NCBI GenBank assembly: GCA_000697355.1
Contig: JNEN01001227.1
Location: 186,001-250,000 of the forward strand
DNA from: Syncephalastrum monosporum B8922
Lineage: Eukaryota > Mucoromycota > Mucoromycetes > Mucorales > Syncephalastraceae
DNA: 64,000 nt
Reading direction: 5' to 3'
Positions 35,554 through 46,372 of the stretch are shown here, piece after piece (positions within the stretch are counted from its first letter, which is position 1; each line of letters opens with the position of its first letter). The position numbers were made by a program, and so were the translations under genes. A model generated the notes under the pieces. That model did not search any database. It worked only from the letters and a program-made list of their open reading frames with translations, and was not told where the DNA came from.

Positions 35554-37005
35554 ATGTTGAAGCACCAGACAGTCCTTACACTCTTAGTGGTTATTTTCAG
35601 CTTTTGCGGACTCTTGACAGCAGCCGTGCCGCTCGATAGACGTCACGCTACCTCCACGATCACTGCTAGCAATCTGACATCTACGGGCGAAACTCTTCCA
35701 TCCATCATTCCTTCTCGTGCCACTCTTTCGGGTCGAAGCATAAACTCAGACTATGATCCTGAATCTACTAGTCTGAAGCGCAATGACAAGCTCCCTGCAG
35801 GAACCGACTGCAAGTATGGTATGGCAAAGAATATTTCCACATTCCCAGACACTGTCAAGCAAGCGCTTCAAACTGCGACGGGTGTGCGCATTGCATCGGC
35901 AGAAGAAATCGCGACTCAAAAGTTCTATACCACGTTATCTGCCAACGCTTACTGCCGCACCGTAATCCCTGGCGGCAAGTGGGACTGCAAAAACTGCAAG
36001 AAGATGTCTAATCTTGTCCTCGTCAAGACCTTTACGACGCTCATCTCTGATACCAACGCTATGGTGATCCGTGACGACGACAAAAAGTACATCTATATTG
36101 TTTTCCGTGGATCAAACTCTATTCGTAACTTTGTGGCCGTAAGAAATATGGTGCTAAAAGAGATCACACTAAAGCATATTATTTTATATAGGACTTTATC
36201 TTTGACAAGATTGATTACCCTCCGGTACCAGGTACCAAGGTGCATAAAGGCTTCTACAATTCGTACATGGAAGTTCAGAAGGACTTGCTGAAAACTTTCA
36301 TGGATCAATTCAACACCCATAGCGACTATAAGGTGGCTTTGACTGGCCATTCCATGGGAGCCGCGCAAGCATTATTGTGCGCCCTAGATCTTTACCAACG
36401 CGATCAACGTTTTAATGCCGAGGTTTTGCACCTATATACACAAGGTGACACAGAAAGAAAGCACATTGGCTCTTCACTAATTTGGAAGATCAAATAGGCG
36501 AGCCTAGAGTGGGAGATGCTGCGTTCGCGGGCTACGTCGTAGGCACAAAATTCACGTACGATCGTGTAGTCCACGAGAGAGATCGTATGTATTATCATAG
36601 ACATAGAGACTATTTATAGGTGCACGTTGACTTACCCACGAGTATTCTAAATAGTTGTTCCTCATCTTCCTCCGGCAGCCTTTGGATTTCTCCATGCTGG
36701 TGAAGAATTTTGGATTACAGATCAGAAAGTTGGTAAGACATCATGCTAAAGCACAACACAACATAATGGTAATGAGTTTTATTCACTAATGTGACGTGTA
36801 TATTTTACGTACGCATAGATGTTTGTCCTAATGGTATTGAGACCGAGCAGTGCTCCAACTCGATTGTCCCTTGGACAAATGTTCTGGACCATCTCACGTA
36901 AGTTAATTGCACGAATAGCATCCGAATGTAGCACTAACGTAATTCATATCTTCACAAATCTACATGTATAGATACTTTGATATCAACGTGGGCCTGTGCC
37001 TATAG
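35554..37005 (+). CDS. Secreted class 3 triacylglycerol lipase (Rhizomucor miehei type), copy 1
   Basis: Six exons (35554-36138, 36192-36444, 36498-36584, 36655-36732, 36819-36897, 36972-37005) give 371 residues. A signal peptide is clear (LTLLVVIFSFCGLLTAAVP), followed by a Ser/Thr-rich propeptide. The mature enzyme holds FYTTLSANAYCRTVIPGGKW and YIVFRGSNSIRNF (oxyanion region). The nucleophile elbow is GHSMGAAQ, and LPPAAFGFLHAGEEFWITD and LDHLTYFDINVGLCL follow with the catalytic Asp region and His. The elbow departs from GHSLGGA of the second copy, and the lid-side NTHSDYKVAL differs slightly, so activity may have shifted. Cys pairs expected for extracellular folding are present. It lies inverted relative to the copy at 44912-46314. 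Confidence 0.92.
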
Positions 37006-37728
37006 GTCTCAAGCATGCGATGAGTGGTTGCACTCTGGAAACAGAAAGAATTGGTAGAAACATTAAGAAAAAAAATGGTAGTACTAGCATTTCATGTAGT
37101 ACCGGTAAAACACCTACCTACTTACTATTTATAAATACTTGCTTTGCAGCTGTGTTGCAAGCCGAATCTATATATTGCGTACCTTTCTGTTGGTTTATTT
37201 CGTTGTTCCCATGAGGGTATCATAGTCGCATGTAGAAAACTTTTCTTGTGGATACGGGCCACCCTTTTTTTCTTCGGGGTGATGTATTTTTTTAGAAAGC
37301 GATGCGAGACATTTTTTGCTAGTAAGGTTTAGATGTAGACAATGCTCTATTTGTATCACAAATTTGACAGAATGCCAAGTGATCTTTGCTATAAGGATGA
37401 GAAGCAGTAAACAATGGCATTTTGTCAGGTAATATAGGTGAGACGTATCTCCAATAGTGTAAGCTCCAGCGTTAATCGAGAAAAAAAATCAGACAAAAAG
37501 GGATGTAGACTAAAATATATGTCAGAACCATCCAATGTAATAATTCGCTCTTGGTTCGAAGGTCCATGAAGCTGTTCATAGTAGCCTGTGAGATACATAG
37601 AGTTGAAATTAGGGCTTTTTGCTAGCAAAAGGTCCGGTTACCCAAAATGGAACGAGTGCGTGACTGTGGTGGCACTGACTGCATGACGGCCGCTGCAGTA
37701 TTTTTTCTTTTGCGTGTATTCTTGACAC
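37006..37728. other. Spacer between lipase 1 and ribosome recycling factor
   Basis: AT-rich, with no supported gene. It contains lipase 3' sequence and the promoter of the recycling factor. Confidence 0.5.
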
Positions 37729-38735
37729 ATGGCATTCCGACTGGCGCGATTCTCTCGGGTAGCCTCGACTGCCTTGGCTACACCAAAGCAACAGCTTTGC
37801 ACACGAGCTTGCATTGGCTCCATTGCGCCTACTTCTCGCTTTGCACCTCTTGGCATGACTGCAATTAGCCAGACTCAGGTGCGCTTTTATGCCAAGAAAG
37901 GCAAAAAGAAGGGTGCTGACGCCAAAGAAGTCGAGGCAGAAGCGACCGCAACGGAAAAGCCCATGAGTTTCAACGAGGATAAACTACAGGAACGCATGGA
38001 CAACACTGTCGCAAATATGCAGTCTCAATTGGCTAGCCTGCGTGTCGGTCGAGCCAACCCTGGTCGGTCCTCCTCTACACTTTTTTTTGTTGTCTAACCT
38101 GATGATTGCCTCCAGCTTTATTGGACAAGGTCACTGTGCGCATTGAGAATATGAACCTCTCTCTCAGAGACTTGGCCCAAGTCACTATCCGTGATCCACA
38201 GACTCTTCTTGTTGCCGTGTATGATCCTGAGGTACACACTACGACCCGTCATTGAGTCCATTGGCTTATGCGATTTTGTAGTACCGGTCAGAAGTGGAGA
38301 AGGCCATCCGGAATGCGGATCTCAATTTAAACCCTGTGATTGATAAGGAAATGATCCGTGTACCTATCCCAAAGTAATGAGAGCATCATGCTATGAGGTC
38401 TTAAACGAAAGCCTAACAAAAAAAAAAAAAAATTAACCGTTTACAGAGCCACTAAAGACACGAAGGATAAAATGGCGAAGACTGCGCGTGATATTGGTGA
38501 GCAAACAAAGAGTAAGATCCGTACCATTCGTCAGGACGGCATGAAGCAATTGAAACAGGACTCGAAATCTGCCCCTGCTGACGAGGTCAAGCGCTTAGAG
38601 AAACTGGTAAGGAGAACGAATTAAAGCAACCCATAAAAGGTGCTCAATGATACGTAGGTGCAAACTTTGACGGACAAGCATAACAAGAGCATAGACGAGA
38701 CGATTAAAAACAAGATCCAAGACATTCAATCTTAA
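37729..38735 (+). CDS. Mitochondrial ribosome recycling factor
   Basis: Splits terminated mitochondrial ribosomes so they can start again. Five exons (37729-38062, 38116-38231, 38282-38373, 38447-38606, 38658-38735) give 259 residues. The first 70 residues are an Arg/Ser/Ala-rich presequence (MAFRLARFSRVASTA and further), followed by a Lys-rich linker (KKGKKKGADAKE). The recycling-factor fold begins at LQERMDNTVANMQSQLASLR and GRANPALLDKVTV. It continues with DLAQVTIRDPQTLLVAVYDP, then the conserved LNPVIDKEMIRVPIPKATKD and the C-terminal helix ending SIDETIKNKIQDIQS. The first donor (GTCGGT) is weak, but the frame requires it. Confidence 0.93.
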
Positions 38736-38785
38736 AATGAATGCTAGAATTTGAACGCTATCTAGCTGTACTCTTTGAGCACCAT

Positions 38786-39539
38786 CTAATTAGACTTTCT
38801 TTGGGTTCCCTCCCATTGTTGATACTCCCACCGCGCCACGTTCCGAACTTCGCGCATGTCCTTCAGATAGATTTTTTTCGCTATAGGATGTTGTAGCATA
38901 GCCTTCATGGCAGGTGTGTCCCGGACGCTGTCTGTGAAGCAAAACCATGCGATACCAAATATGATGCCTATGACGAGCCCAACTGCAACCTGAGCAGCTG
39001 TGTGATATCCGAGATAAATTCTACACCGCCGGTCAGCCAACAGCTCATGATATCTCCAATTTGAGGTGTTACCTGGAGTACATGACCAGGCCGGATAGTG
39101 CAGTCATGGCTACGGCTGGTATCAATTTCGAAGCGATATAATCGAGGTGAATGCGTCTGTACAGGTAAATGATACCGTACGCAGCAAAGAAGCCCATAAA
39201 TTGCGCGTGACTCGAAGGCATACCGTAGCCGTCGCCGAGGTGGGCTAAGATAGACCACAGTTATGAGCAGGGCACCAAGCCTTTGATATCAATAGCCTTA
39301 CCATGAGGTCGTCTGAGCTGCAGACTTTCTTTGAGAATAGCGTTGAAGGCTTCATTAAGCAGCTGACCCAGCAGCATGAGAACGCCAGCTACTTCACGGC
39401 GCGAGACAATCACTGAGGCATAAAAGACAAGAATGGCCAAAGGAGAAAGTGTAATATAAGCGAGTGCATACGCGATCTTGTCGTCTGAATTGAACTGCAC
39501 GTGCGTCAAAGAGAGCGATGTCAGTGTGGGGCCCTCCAT
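38786..39539 (-). CDS. Dolichyldiphosphatase (PAP2 family, CWH8/DOLPP1-like)
   Basis: Recycles dolichyl pyrophosphate to dolichyl phosphate in the ER lumen, supporting N-glycosylation. The three PAP2 motifs are in order: LKESLQLRRP, GMPSSHAQF (rejoined over the first intron) and SRIYLGYHTAAQ (rejoined over the second). Several membrane segments surround them (ALAYITLSPLAILVFYASVI, LIPAVAMTALSGLVMY, VAVGLVIGIIFGIAWF). Three exons give roughly 215 residues. The MEGPTLTSLSLTHVQF start matches the N terminus of relatives. Its stop lies 50 bases from that of the convergent recycling factor, so their 3' UTRs overlap. Confidence 0.92.
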
Positions 39540-40134
39540 CGCTTAATAAAGCAGCCGGTGCCTGCTGCCAAAGAAAGCTATACATACATGTCGCACATTG
39601 AAAAGGAGCGAATCATCACTGTGCAAGACTTGCAGCAGAGCTACAAAGTCAGCAGTTGGGAAAGTCCCAATGGCTGGCGTTTGACATTTTCATCTTGGCG
39701 TAACACGAACTTCATTATAAAAGAGAAAAAGCCTTAGCGCCAGCCATTAGGAGAAGCCCAACCGTGTCGTTCAGAGCAAATAGAAGGTTGTGTTTGGGTG
39801 TAGAATGCCTGATAACGTCAGATATTTCCCGCTGGGCAAGACCGCTGCCGTTTGGAGCAATGCCTTCCTCGATGGCTCTTATTCCACTGTTTCCGCCGAC
39901 ATCAGAGTGCTACGCCAGGACACATAGTGGCGGAAAACGGAAGAAGTGTTTTTAAAAACCTAGTGGCAAGATGATATATTTTATCAGTAAACTTCGTTGC
40001 GCAAAACATTAACCCTGAATCAAGGAACAGGCTCCGTAGCTATTCTGGAAAATAATTATGCAATCTATCTATTATATAATAACAATAGTGTTCCGTATCA
40101 TCCGTAATTACATAGCAGGACGCTCGAGACCCGG

Positions 40135-40325
40135 CTTCAATTCCCGTCAGGGCGTGTGGAAAATTTGGAACGTGAATGGTACCTGACATCAATCTTCGCC
40201 AGGGTCTTTTTACCTGTGTCCTTCAAAAAACGTGGATTGCTTGATAGCAAAGTTGGCCAATGGATCCTCTGAAACGCGAAAGTGTTGACGTCAATTCCAG
40301 TCAGGGTCTCTTTTCCTGCGTTCTT
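40135..40325 (+). repeat. Three diverged copies of a short unit, one tRNA-T-arm-like
   Basis: Copies at about 40135-40166, 40187-40224 and 40288-40325 share the core TCAATTCCxGTCAGGGTCT. The first copy, with its upstream GAGACCCGGCTTCAATTCCC, resembles the T-arm/acceptor half of a tRNA. No A box or anticodon arm is found, so it is a remnant at best. Confidence 0.55.
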
Positions 40326-40554
40326 TTCTTAATGGCAAAACGCGCTTATGTTATCGCATGAAAGTTCATCGATGCGAGTCTGTTTCAGAAAAAAGATGAC
40401 TATCTTCCACGTCTACTTCTCTTCTTCTTTTCATTACTTTGGTCAAGTCCTCCTGCTGGCAAGTCCATACGAAGGGATTATGATTACAAGTATAGACGAA
40501 TAAGATCAACGTAGACCACATCATGTATTTAATCTTGGCGCGCACACATAGACC

Positions 40555-40915
40555 CGTTGGACCCGTTGGGCCACTTACGCAGAAAATGGACCAGATGGGG
40601 AACCTATTGCATGAAATGGAAAACTACTCTCACTTTCTTTTCCCACTTTTGTTTTGACACAATGAAAGTTACGAAGGAACAACTCTTTGTATGCTTTACT
40701 GCGGAGAGTACACGGAAAATAATGCTGCAAAACTTGGAAAAACTCTGAACGTCATGGAAAATCTAGAGCTTGTGTACACAAAAGAAACGGACCGGCCGGA
40801 CCGGTTGAACCAGCTGGATCAGTTACACAAAACGAGAGTCGGATGCTGGACCTATTGCATGGAATGGAAATGTACCCCTTTCACTTTCTTTTCCCACCTC
40901 CACTTTGAGATTCGC
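40555..40915 (+). repeat. Direct repeat of about 100 bp, spaced by about 248 bp
   Basis: The strongest match is 40603-40656 against 40851-40910 (CCTATTGCATGAAATGGAAA compared with the same with one change, then CACTTTCTTTTCCCAC in both). Weaker similarity extends about 45 bases upstream of each. It could be a SINE-like element or an old local duplication. Confidence 0.65.
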
Positions 40916-42374
40916 CGTGCCCAAGAGCAGTTGGTGGGTCGCTAAGGCTGTCTGTCCAACTTCAACATGCCCGTCCTCCTGGTAGTCTACGTCAAAAGTC
41001 TGTCCGTTCGCTTGAAATAATCGCTAACCCCGCGACATGCCGGACAGTGGCCATGGCGCATACGTGTCCAACCTCACCGAGCTGGACATTTGTCTACGAG
41101 AAAGAGACGGCAAGCGTCGTCCTCCCATCCCGCGCCAGCGCTCTCAGCGTTCTTTTATCCCCCTCTTACCCACCCTGCCACTATGAATACGGATGTGGCA
41201 CTCACTCTTGGACCTCGATGCGGTGTGCGGTCGCAGTTCTGGCCGTTGAGCGCTGTGGAAAAGGTCGTCGCCGCTGCCAAAATTTATGCATGTACTGTGA
41301 CCAGCCGGGTCACACACCCCCTCTGGAGCTTTGTTCACTGGCCCGGTGTTGGTGTCCGACTGAAAACTACTTTGCGGCCCTTTGCGGTACCACAACTACA
41401 CAAACCAAGATCAACGTTATACCTCAGAGAAAGAGGATTTAAAACCGACGATCGGTGAGTAGCAAAGATTTAATGATCACCAAGACAGTTCTAACTTTAT
41501 ATACCAGTTTCAGCAGATATGGTGAAGGATTTCTTGCACGAGGTTCCTTGCAAGAAGATCCCCGTACGTGCGGTCCAGAACATCCAAGGGTATCGCAGAC
41601 CTGTTATTGTCTCAAACTTCCTTTGACTCCAAGCCAAAGTCCGAAACCATCACCAGATACATTTTGTGTCATCGACGAGTCCCGCTGAATTGTACTGGCA
41701 TTCAAGCTTATTTGTCGTGAAAGACGAGAGTCTTGAAAGTTTTGGGATTGACGACTTCCTGAAAAGTCGTTTATTCTCTAGATCTTTCCTCCATCGGGAG
41801 GATCAATTTTTATGCCGTGCTTTTCTCTATGAGTACTGCCACCGCAAACACAATCACATGCAGCGATATGTATAAGTCAGTCGTCGCTTGCTCTGTCATT
41901 CCCCGCGGATATGTCAAAGTATTTTCGAAGGAAAGCAATTTTCCATTGTTATCAAGATAACTCTGACATTAGCGCAGTAATCGCAAGCTACGCGAACGAA
42001 GACACCCAACGTTCAAGATTTTGTCAAGAAATATGCCAACCCTTATCGCGAATTCTTCACCAGAAGAAAACGTCTCTCTGCTCTGGACCACGCCATTTAA
42101 CAATGAGGCCAAACTATTTGGCGTCGAAACAGTAAGCTATAAGTCAGAAGTATATCAACTGGGTAACTGACTTCATCTTGTTTTTAGGTGCCAATGGAAG
42201 CAACTGGACGCCAGTGCTCTTGGGCATGTTGAAATGCGTCAGCCGGGGAACCGAAGACCGAAGTCCCAGTGCCTCAACTGTCTCAGGAACCAGCGAGATA
42301 GAAAGCGGTGTAATGGATAGCTCCAGTTCCAGAGACAGCTCCAGCATTAGCTCCCGTCCTTGACGCAGTGTGAC

Positions 42375-43690
42375 CTTGAAGCATTCGCCAGCTCGACTAC
42401 AAAACTCGATGAGCGGCGAATGTGGAAGCTAAGCACTGGCACTCTCGTCGAGAAGCGGCTCTTCAGCTTGGGAGCAAAATGCAAGATCGAACAGTAAGGA
42501 TTCTTTTAGTGCTTTTCTCCCGACTAAATGCATCAATAGTGCACGCCAATCGTGGATACTGGATCCTACAGATACCACATACGTGGATGAGAATGTTTTC
42601 ACCGCCGATGAGCTTCAGGAAATCAGGAGACATCGTGAAGTCACTCTTCCCAGTCTTCCTGAGCACATGAAAGAGTACATGGATTCCTACAAGGACAAGG
42701 TAAGAACACTAAACATTGTCAGGCGCCAAAAACTGACTTGCTGCCGTAGCATGATCTGGGAAGCTTGCATCTGCAGCAGGCATCATGTTCGTTCTATGCA
42801 ATACGCGACCCTGGTTTATATTGGATTCATCAGTTCATCGTCAAAGCTCTCGAATTCTACCATTACGAGAGTTTCCCACTCACAGATCAGACCGAGGCTG
42901 ACCTTCTTCTGCGTGTATGGGGCGTTGAAACGTGCTTCGATACTGTACTCGTCAGGATGCTCAATCATTGATCCTTAAACAGGCGTTCATGATCAAGCAA
43001 AAAATCCGTTCGATAGAAAAGAAAACTCCCTCAGGGTTCCGATCCAATGTATCCAAGTTCAATGAGTCAAGCGTCGTTGTACGATGGTAACTAATAGAGG
43101 TGTCTAATTTTGTTTATCTAATTACTCTCTACGTATAGCGGCTACCAGATGAGCGCGGCTTCAAGCCAGCGGTTCAACTCACAGCGCCGCATCGATCCAG
43201 TGCAAGGTCTGGCACGGAAGCACATTAGCCACCAGGTGGATATGGCTCTTCAGATTTTTCATGCAAGAGTATGGCTGTATTGAGAGCAGAGCTCACAATG
43301 ACGGGCCAAGCACCAAAGCCATCAAAGAAGGCAATACTAAGCTTCCAAAATTGCTGAACGAATGATCGGCTCGCTTGTAACAAGCTCTTCAACCCAACAA
43401 AATCATGTTCGGACAGCTAGCTCTGTGATCAGTGGTAAGTGATGACTTGATACAATTATCACTCGAGACTGAATGAATGCATGGTTTGTACAGGTCTCAC
43501 ACTGACACCTGTGGTTCTGGACTGCCCTGCAGGCTATGTCACTCGCCTGACAAAATTGTCTACGTACGAGTTCCCAGTTTGCGAGGAGTTCTTTGTCAAG
43601 AGGATGACTTCGCTGATTACGGTGGTTTGGCAGATAAAACAATATTGAAGGGTTCTTTGAAGTGCGTGCAACTTGACGAAGGCAGCGACG
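42375..43690 (+). pseudogene. Decayed multi-exon gene of a family seemingly repeated in Mucoromycota
   Basis: Exons join well at first: 42375-42493 (EAFASSTTKLDERRMWKLST), about 42540-42700 (WILDPTDTTYVDENVFTADE) and from 42752 (WIHQFIVKALEFYHYESF), with GTAAGG/GTAAGA donors. A TGA then interrupts after MLNH at about 42969. Further pieces continue as FMIKQKIRSIERKTPSGFRS, GLARKHISHQVDMA and, in another frame, GCIESRAHNDGPSTKAIKEG. The end reads LTLTPVVLDCPAGYVTRLTK and VVWQIKQ before a stop. At least one stop and two frame changes inside conserved-looking text indicate a pseudogene. From memory such proteins occur in many copies in Mucoromycota genomes without known function; I cannot name the family. 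Confidence 0.6.
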
Positions 43691-43948
43691 ATATTCGCGG
43701 AACACAATGCACCATTCCGACATCTTTACCGTCGCCAAACCTGGAAAGCGTGAACGACAAACCGTGCAACGGATCCCCTTGCAAGCTTCACCTATGCACT
43801 TGGCGTACCGGCAAAATACTGCCACTGAAGAATCATGCTCGATCCTAATCATGCCTACAAACGAGCTCATCCAAACTACCATACAGCCTGTCGTCTTTCG
43901 AAGTTAATAAACTGTAATTAAAGCACATTTCTACATCATCCTAACGGC

Positions 43949-44115
43949 TTCCACCCCGGTTCATTTACACAGCGACGACTTCTGTGTCAAGGCACATCCG
44001 TATCACCACTTTTCTTCAACCTCACCATCATCTACATACCCGTTTACTACATTTAACAGTCCTGGATGAGTCGTTCTGCTGATTAGCATATGCGGAAGAC
44101 GTATTGACTGTTCTC
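43949..44115 (+). mobile_element. Remnant of a non-LTR (LINE) reverse transcriptase
   Basis: The frame at 43949-44029 reads FTQRRLLCQGTSVSPLFFNL, close to the RQGDPLSPLLFNL block of LINE reverse transcriptases. A different frame at 44083-44115 reads LAYAEDVLTVL, matching the YADD catalytic block with one Asp changed to Glu. The spacing between the blocks is shorter than usual and the frame shifts, so this is a dead fragment. Ends and target-site duplications are not visible. Confidence 0.55.
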
Positions 44116-44911
44116 AAAACTCTGATAATGCTACGATACGGTTGACATATTGACTGTACGTGCACGCGTTGAATACCCCGCGAAAGCCTGGATGTCGACG
44201 TAGTTGCAACCCTATGGCGCTGCCCATTCCGCCTGAAGGCAAACTTCGGCCGACACGGCGCTCCTGACAGTCGACCACGTTTGTTCATTTCTACGCAACG
44301 TGGACGCGCTTCAGCCTCAAGTCGGTTGGGGTAAAGTGGATACCCACATGCCTTTAGCTGCTACTTACAACCGTTGTCATCCAATTCCATTCACGCCTCC
44401 TCACGACAATACACGACTGGCAATCCCTCATTCTCTCATATGGCTTAATCACTGCCCTCACTCATGATATATCGTTTCTCCCCTCCTTGCCCCTACCCAC
44501 ATTGCGCGTGTCCATCGTTCTAGACATGAATCCTCTCTTCCCAACCGATTCTGGTGTCTCATATTTATAAGGAATAATGCGGACTCAACTCCACAGATCA
44601 CTTTTTGCTGGTGCTTTTCTGTATTTCACGAAACGGGGCCTTGCTAGGCTTACCTCCAACGTCCCTATTTCTGTCAATTCGTCTTTCACGTCCAATCATT
44701 CATCAAAGACTATCTTTATAGCCAGTACAGCTGATCAATAATTTATATAGAATAAACGCAAACGTTCTAGCATGCAAATGCGGCGCTCAGAGCTCCGATA
44801 GATACCCTCTTAAAAGATTACTATGCACACAGCAAGATAATATTTCGATTCTTATGTATTTTCGCCAGCTCCCGGTTGTTAAGGAGAAATAGACGTCATA
44901 ACTAGCGTTGG
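44116..44911. other. Region downstream of the reverse-transcriptase remnant
   Basis: Probably more element debris in its first 500 bases, with long but unrecognised open stretches on the plus strand. AT-rich 3' flank of lipase 2 follows. Nothing else is supported. Confidence 0.4.
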
Positions 44912-46314
44912 TTACAAGCAAAGACCTGTATTAATACCAAAATATCTGCAGAACAATAAAAAACAAACAGTATTAGCACAAGATATCGCACCCGTATTCA
45001 TATGCTTGTCTTACGTGAGGTGGTCGACAGCGCTTGTCCAAGGAACAATCGAGTCGGAGCAGTCTTCTGTCTCAATACCATCGGGGCAGACGTCTATACG
45101 TATGTAGAATTAGTGAACCATCTTATCGAATACTTCTTCTTGCTTTCTTTATTGCGCTGTATGCATAGATCAAGGCTTACCAACTTGCTTATCGCTATCT
45201 GTAATCCAGAATTCTTCGCCAGCATGAAGGAAACCAAAGGCTGCGGGAGGAAGATGAGGGACAACTAAATAAGAACATTTGTATGTGAGTCGAGTATACA
45301 TGCTTTAATGCAGCTTATTGAAGATGCAAAGATTCACACATACTGTCTCTCTCATGGACCGCTCGATCGTAATTGAGTTTGGTCCCTACAACGTAGTCTG
45401 CAAAAGCATCATCACCAACTCTGGGTTGGCCTATGTAAGATTTTCATTTGGATTAGTAAAGGATACACAATCATATACCAAGTGTGTTACCCTGGGTGTA
45501 GAGGTATAAAACATCAGTATTGAAACGCTGGTCACGCTGGTAAAGGTCCAAGGCGCAGAGAAGCGCTTGGGCACCGCCAAGTGAATGGCCAGTCACCGCC
45601 ACCTTGTAGTCACTGTGGTTGGTGAACTGATCCATGAAAGTCTCCAGAAGCTCCTTCTGGACCTCCATGTATGAGTTGTAGAAACCTTGATGCACCTTGG
45701 TACCTTTCACGGGAGGGTAGTCGATCTTGTCAAAAACAAAATCCTGCCGTTATATAATTCCAGCGTCTGTTCAGTACGTTATTCTCTCCCATTGTTTCTT
45801 ACACTTCTATGTCTAGATTTACCGCTATAAAGTTTCTAATGGAGTTTGATCCACGGAAAACGATATAGATATATTTCTTGTTGTCGTCACGGATTATCAT
45901 GGCATTGGTATCAGAAGCGAGCGTTGTAAAGGTCTTGACAATTACGAGATCGGACACCTCTTTGCAGTGGGGACAGTCCCACTTGCCACCAGGGATGACC
46001 GTGCGGCAGTAAGCATTGGCAGATAAGGTAGTATAAAACTTTTGTGTCGCGATTTCTTCTGCCGATGCAATGCGCACACCCGTCGTACTTTGCAGTGCTT
46101 GCTTAACAGTGTCCGGATACGTAGAGATGTTTGTTGCCATGCCATACTTGCTGTCGGTTCCGGCAGGAAGTCTGCCATTGTGGGCCAGTGCTGCAGATTC
46201 GGGACTATAGCCTGAGTCTGTAGCTTGGCGCCTAAGCGGCACAGCCGCAGCCAAGTGTGCAAAAAGACTAAGGAAAATTGCGATGTACTGATGGAGTATC
46301 AATAGCTTTCTCAT
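44912..46314 (-). CDS. Secreted class 3 triacylglycerol lipase (Rhizomucor miehei type), copy 2
   Basis: Hydrolyses triglycerides outside the cell. Exon 1 (46314-45823) has a signal peptide (LHQYIAIFLSLFAHLAAAVP), a propeptide shorter than in copy 1, and FYTTLSANAYCRTVIPGGKW and YIVFRGSNSIRNF. The next exons supply KVHQGFYNSYMEVQKELLET and the nucleophile elbow GHSLGGAQ. Around 45260-45180 lies LPPAAFGFLHAGEEFWITD. The last two exons give IVPWTSAVDHLT and YFGINTGLCL at the stop. The catalytic Ser-Asp-His layout is complete, and this copy keeps the classical GHSLGGA elbow and the INTGLC end. Intron positions match copy 1, showing descent by gene duplication. Confidence 0.92.
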
Positions 46315-46363
46315 GTAAAAGGTTCAAATCGATGATGTACTGCTGAGTGTGTCTTCCTAGCCG

Positions 46364-46372
46364 CCTTTTATA
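46364..46372 (-). promoter_or_regulatory. TATA box of lipase gene 2
   Basis: TATAAAAGG on the minus strand lies about 50 bases upstream of the lipase 2 start codon. Confidence 0.65.

Larger units (their letters stand above)
39540..42374. other. Repeat-bearing region with degraded coding fragments
   Basis: No intact gene is seen. It holds the two repeat clusters listed separately. Possible coding remnants lie around 41440-42360, for example YANPYREFFTRRKR-like text near 42020 and a Ser-rich segment near 42250. They may be 5' parts of the decayed gene that follows, but stops and frame changes interrupt them. Confidence 0.45.
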
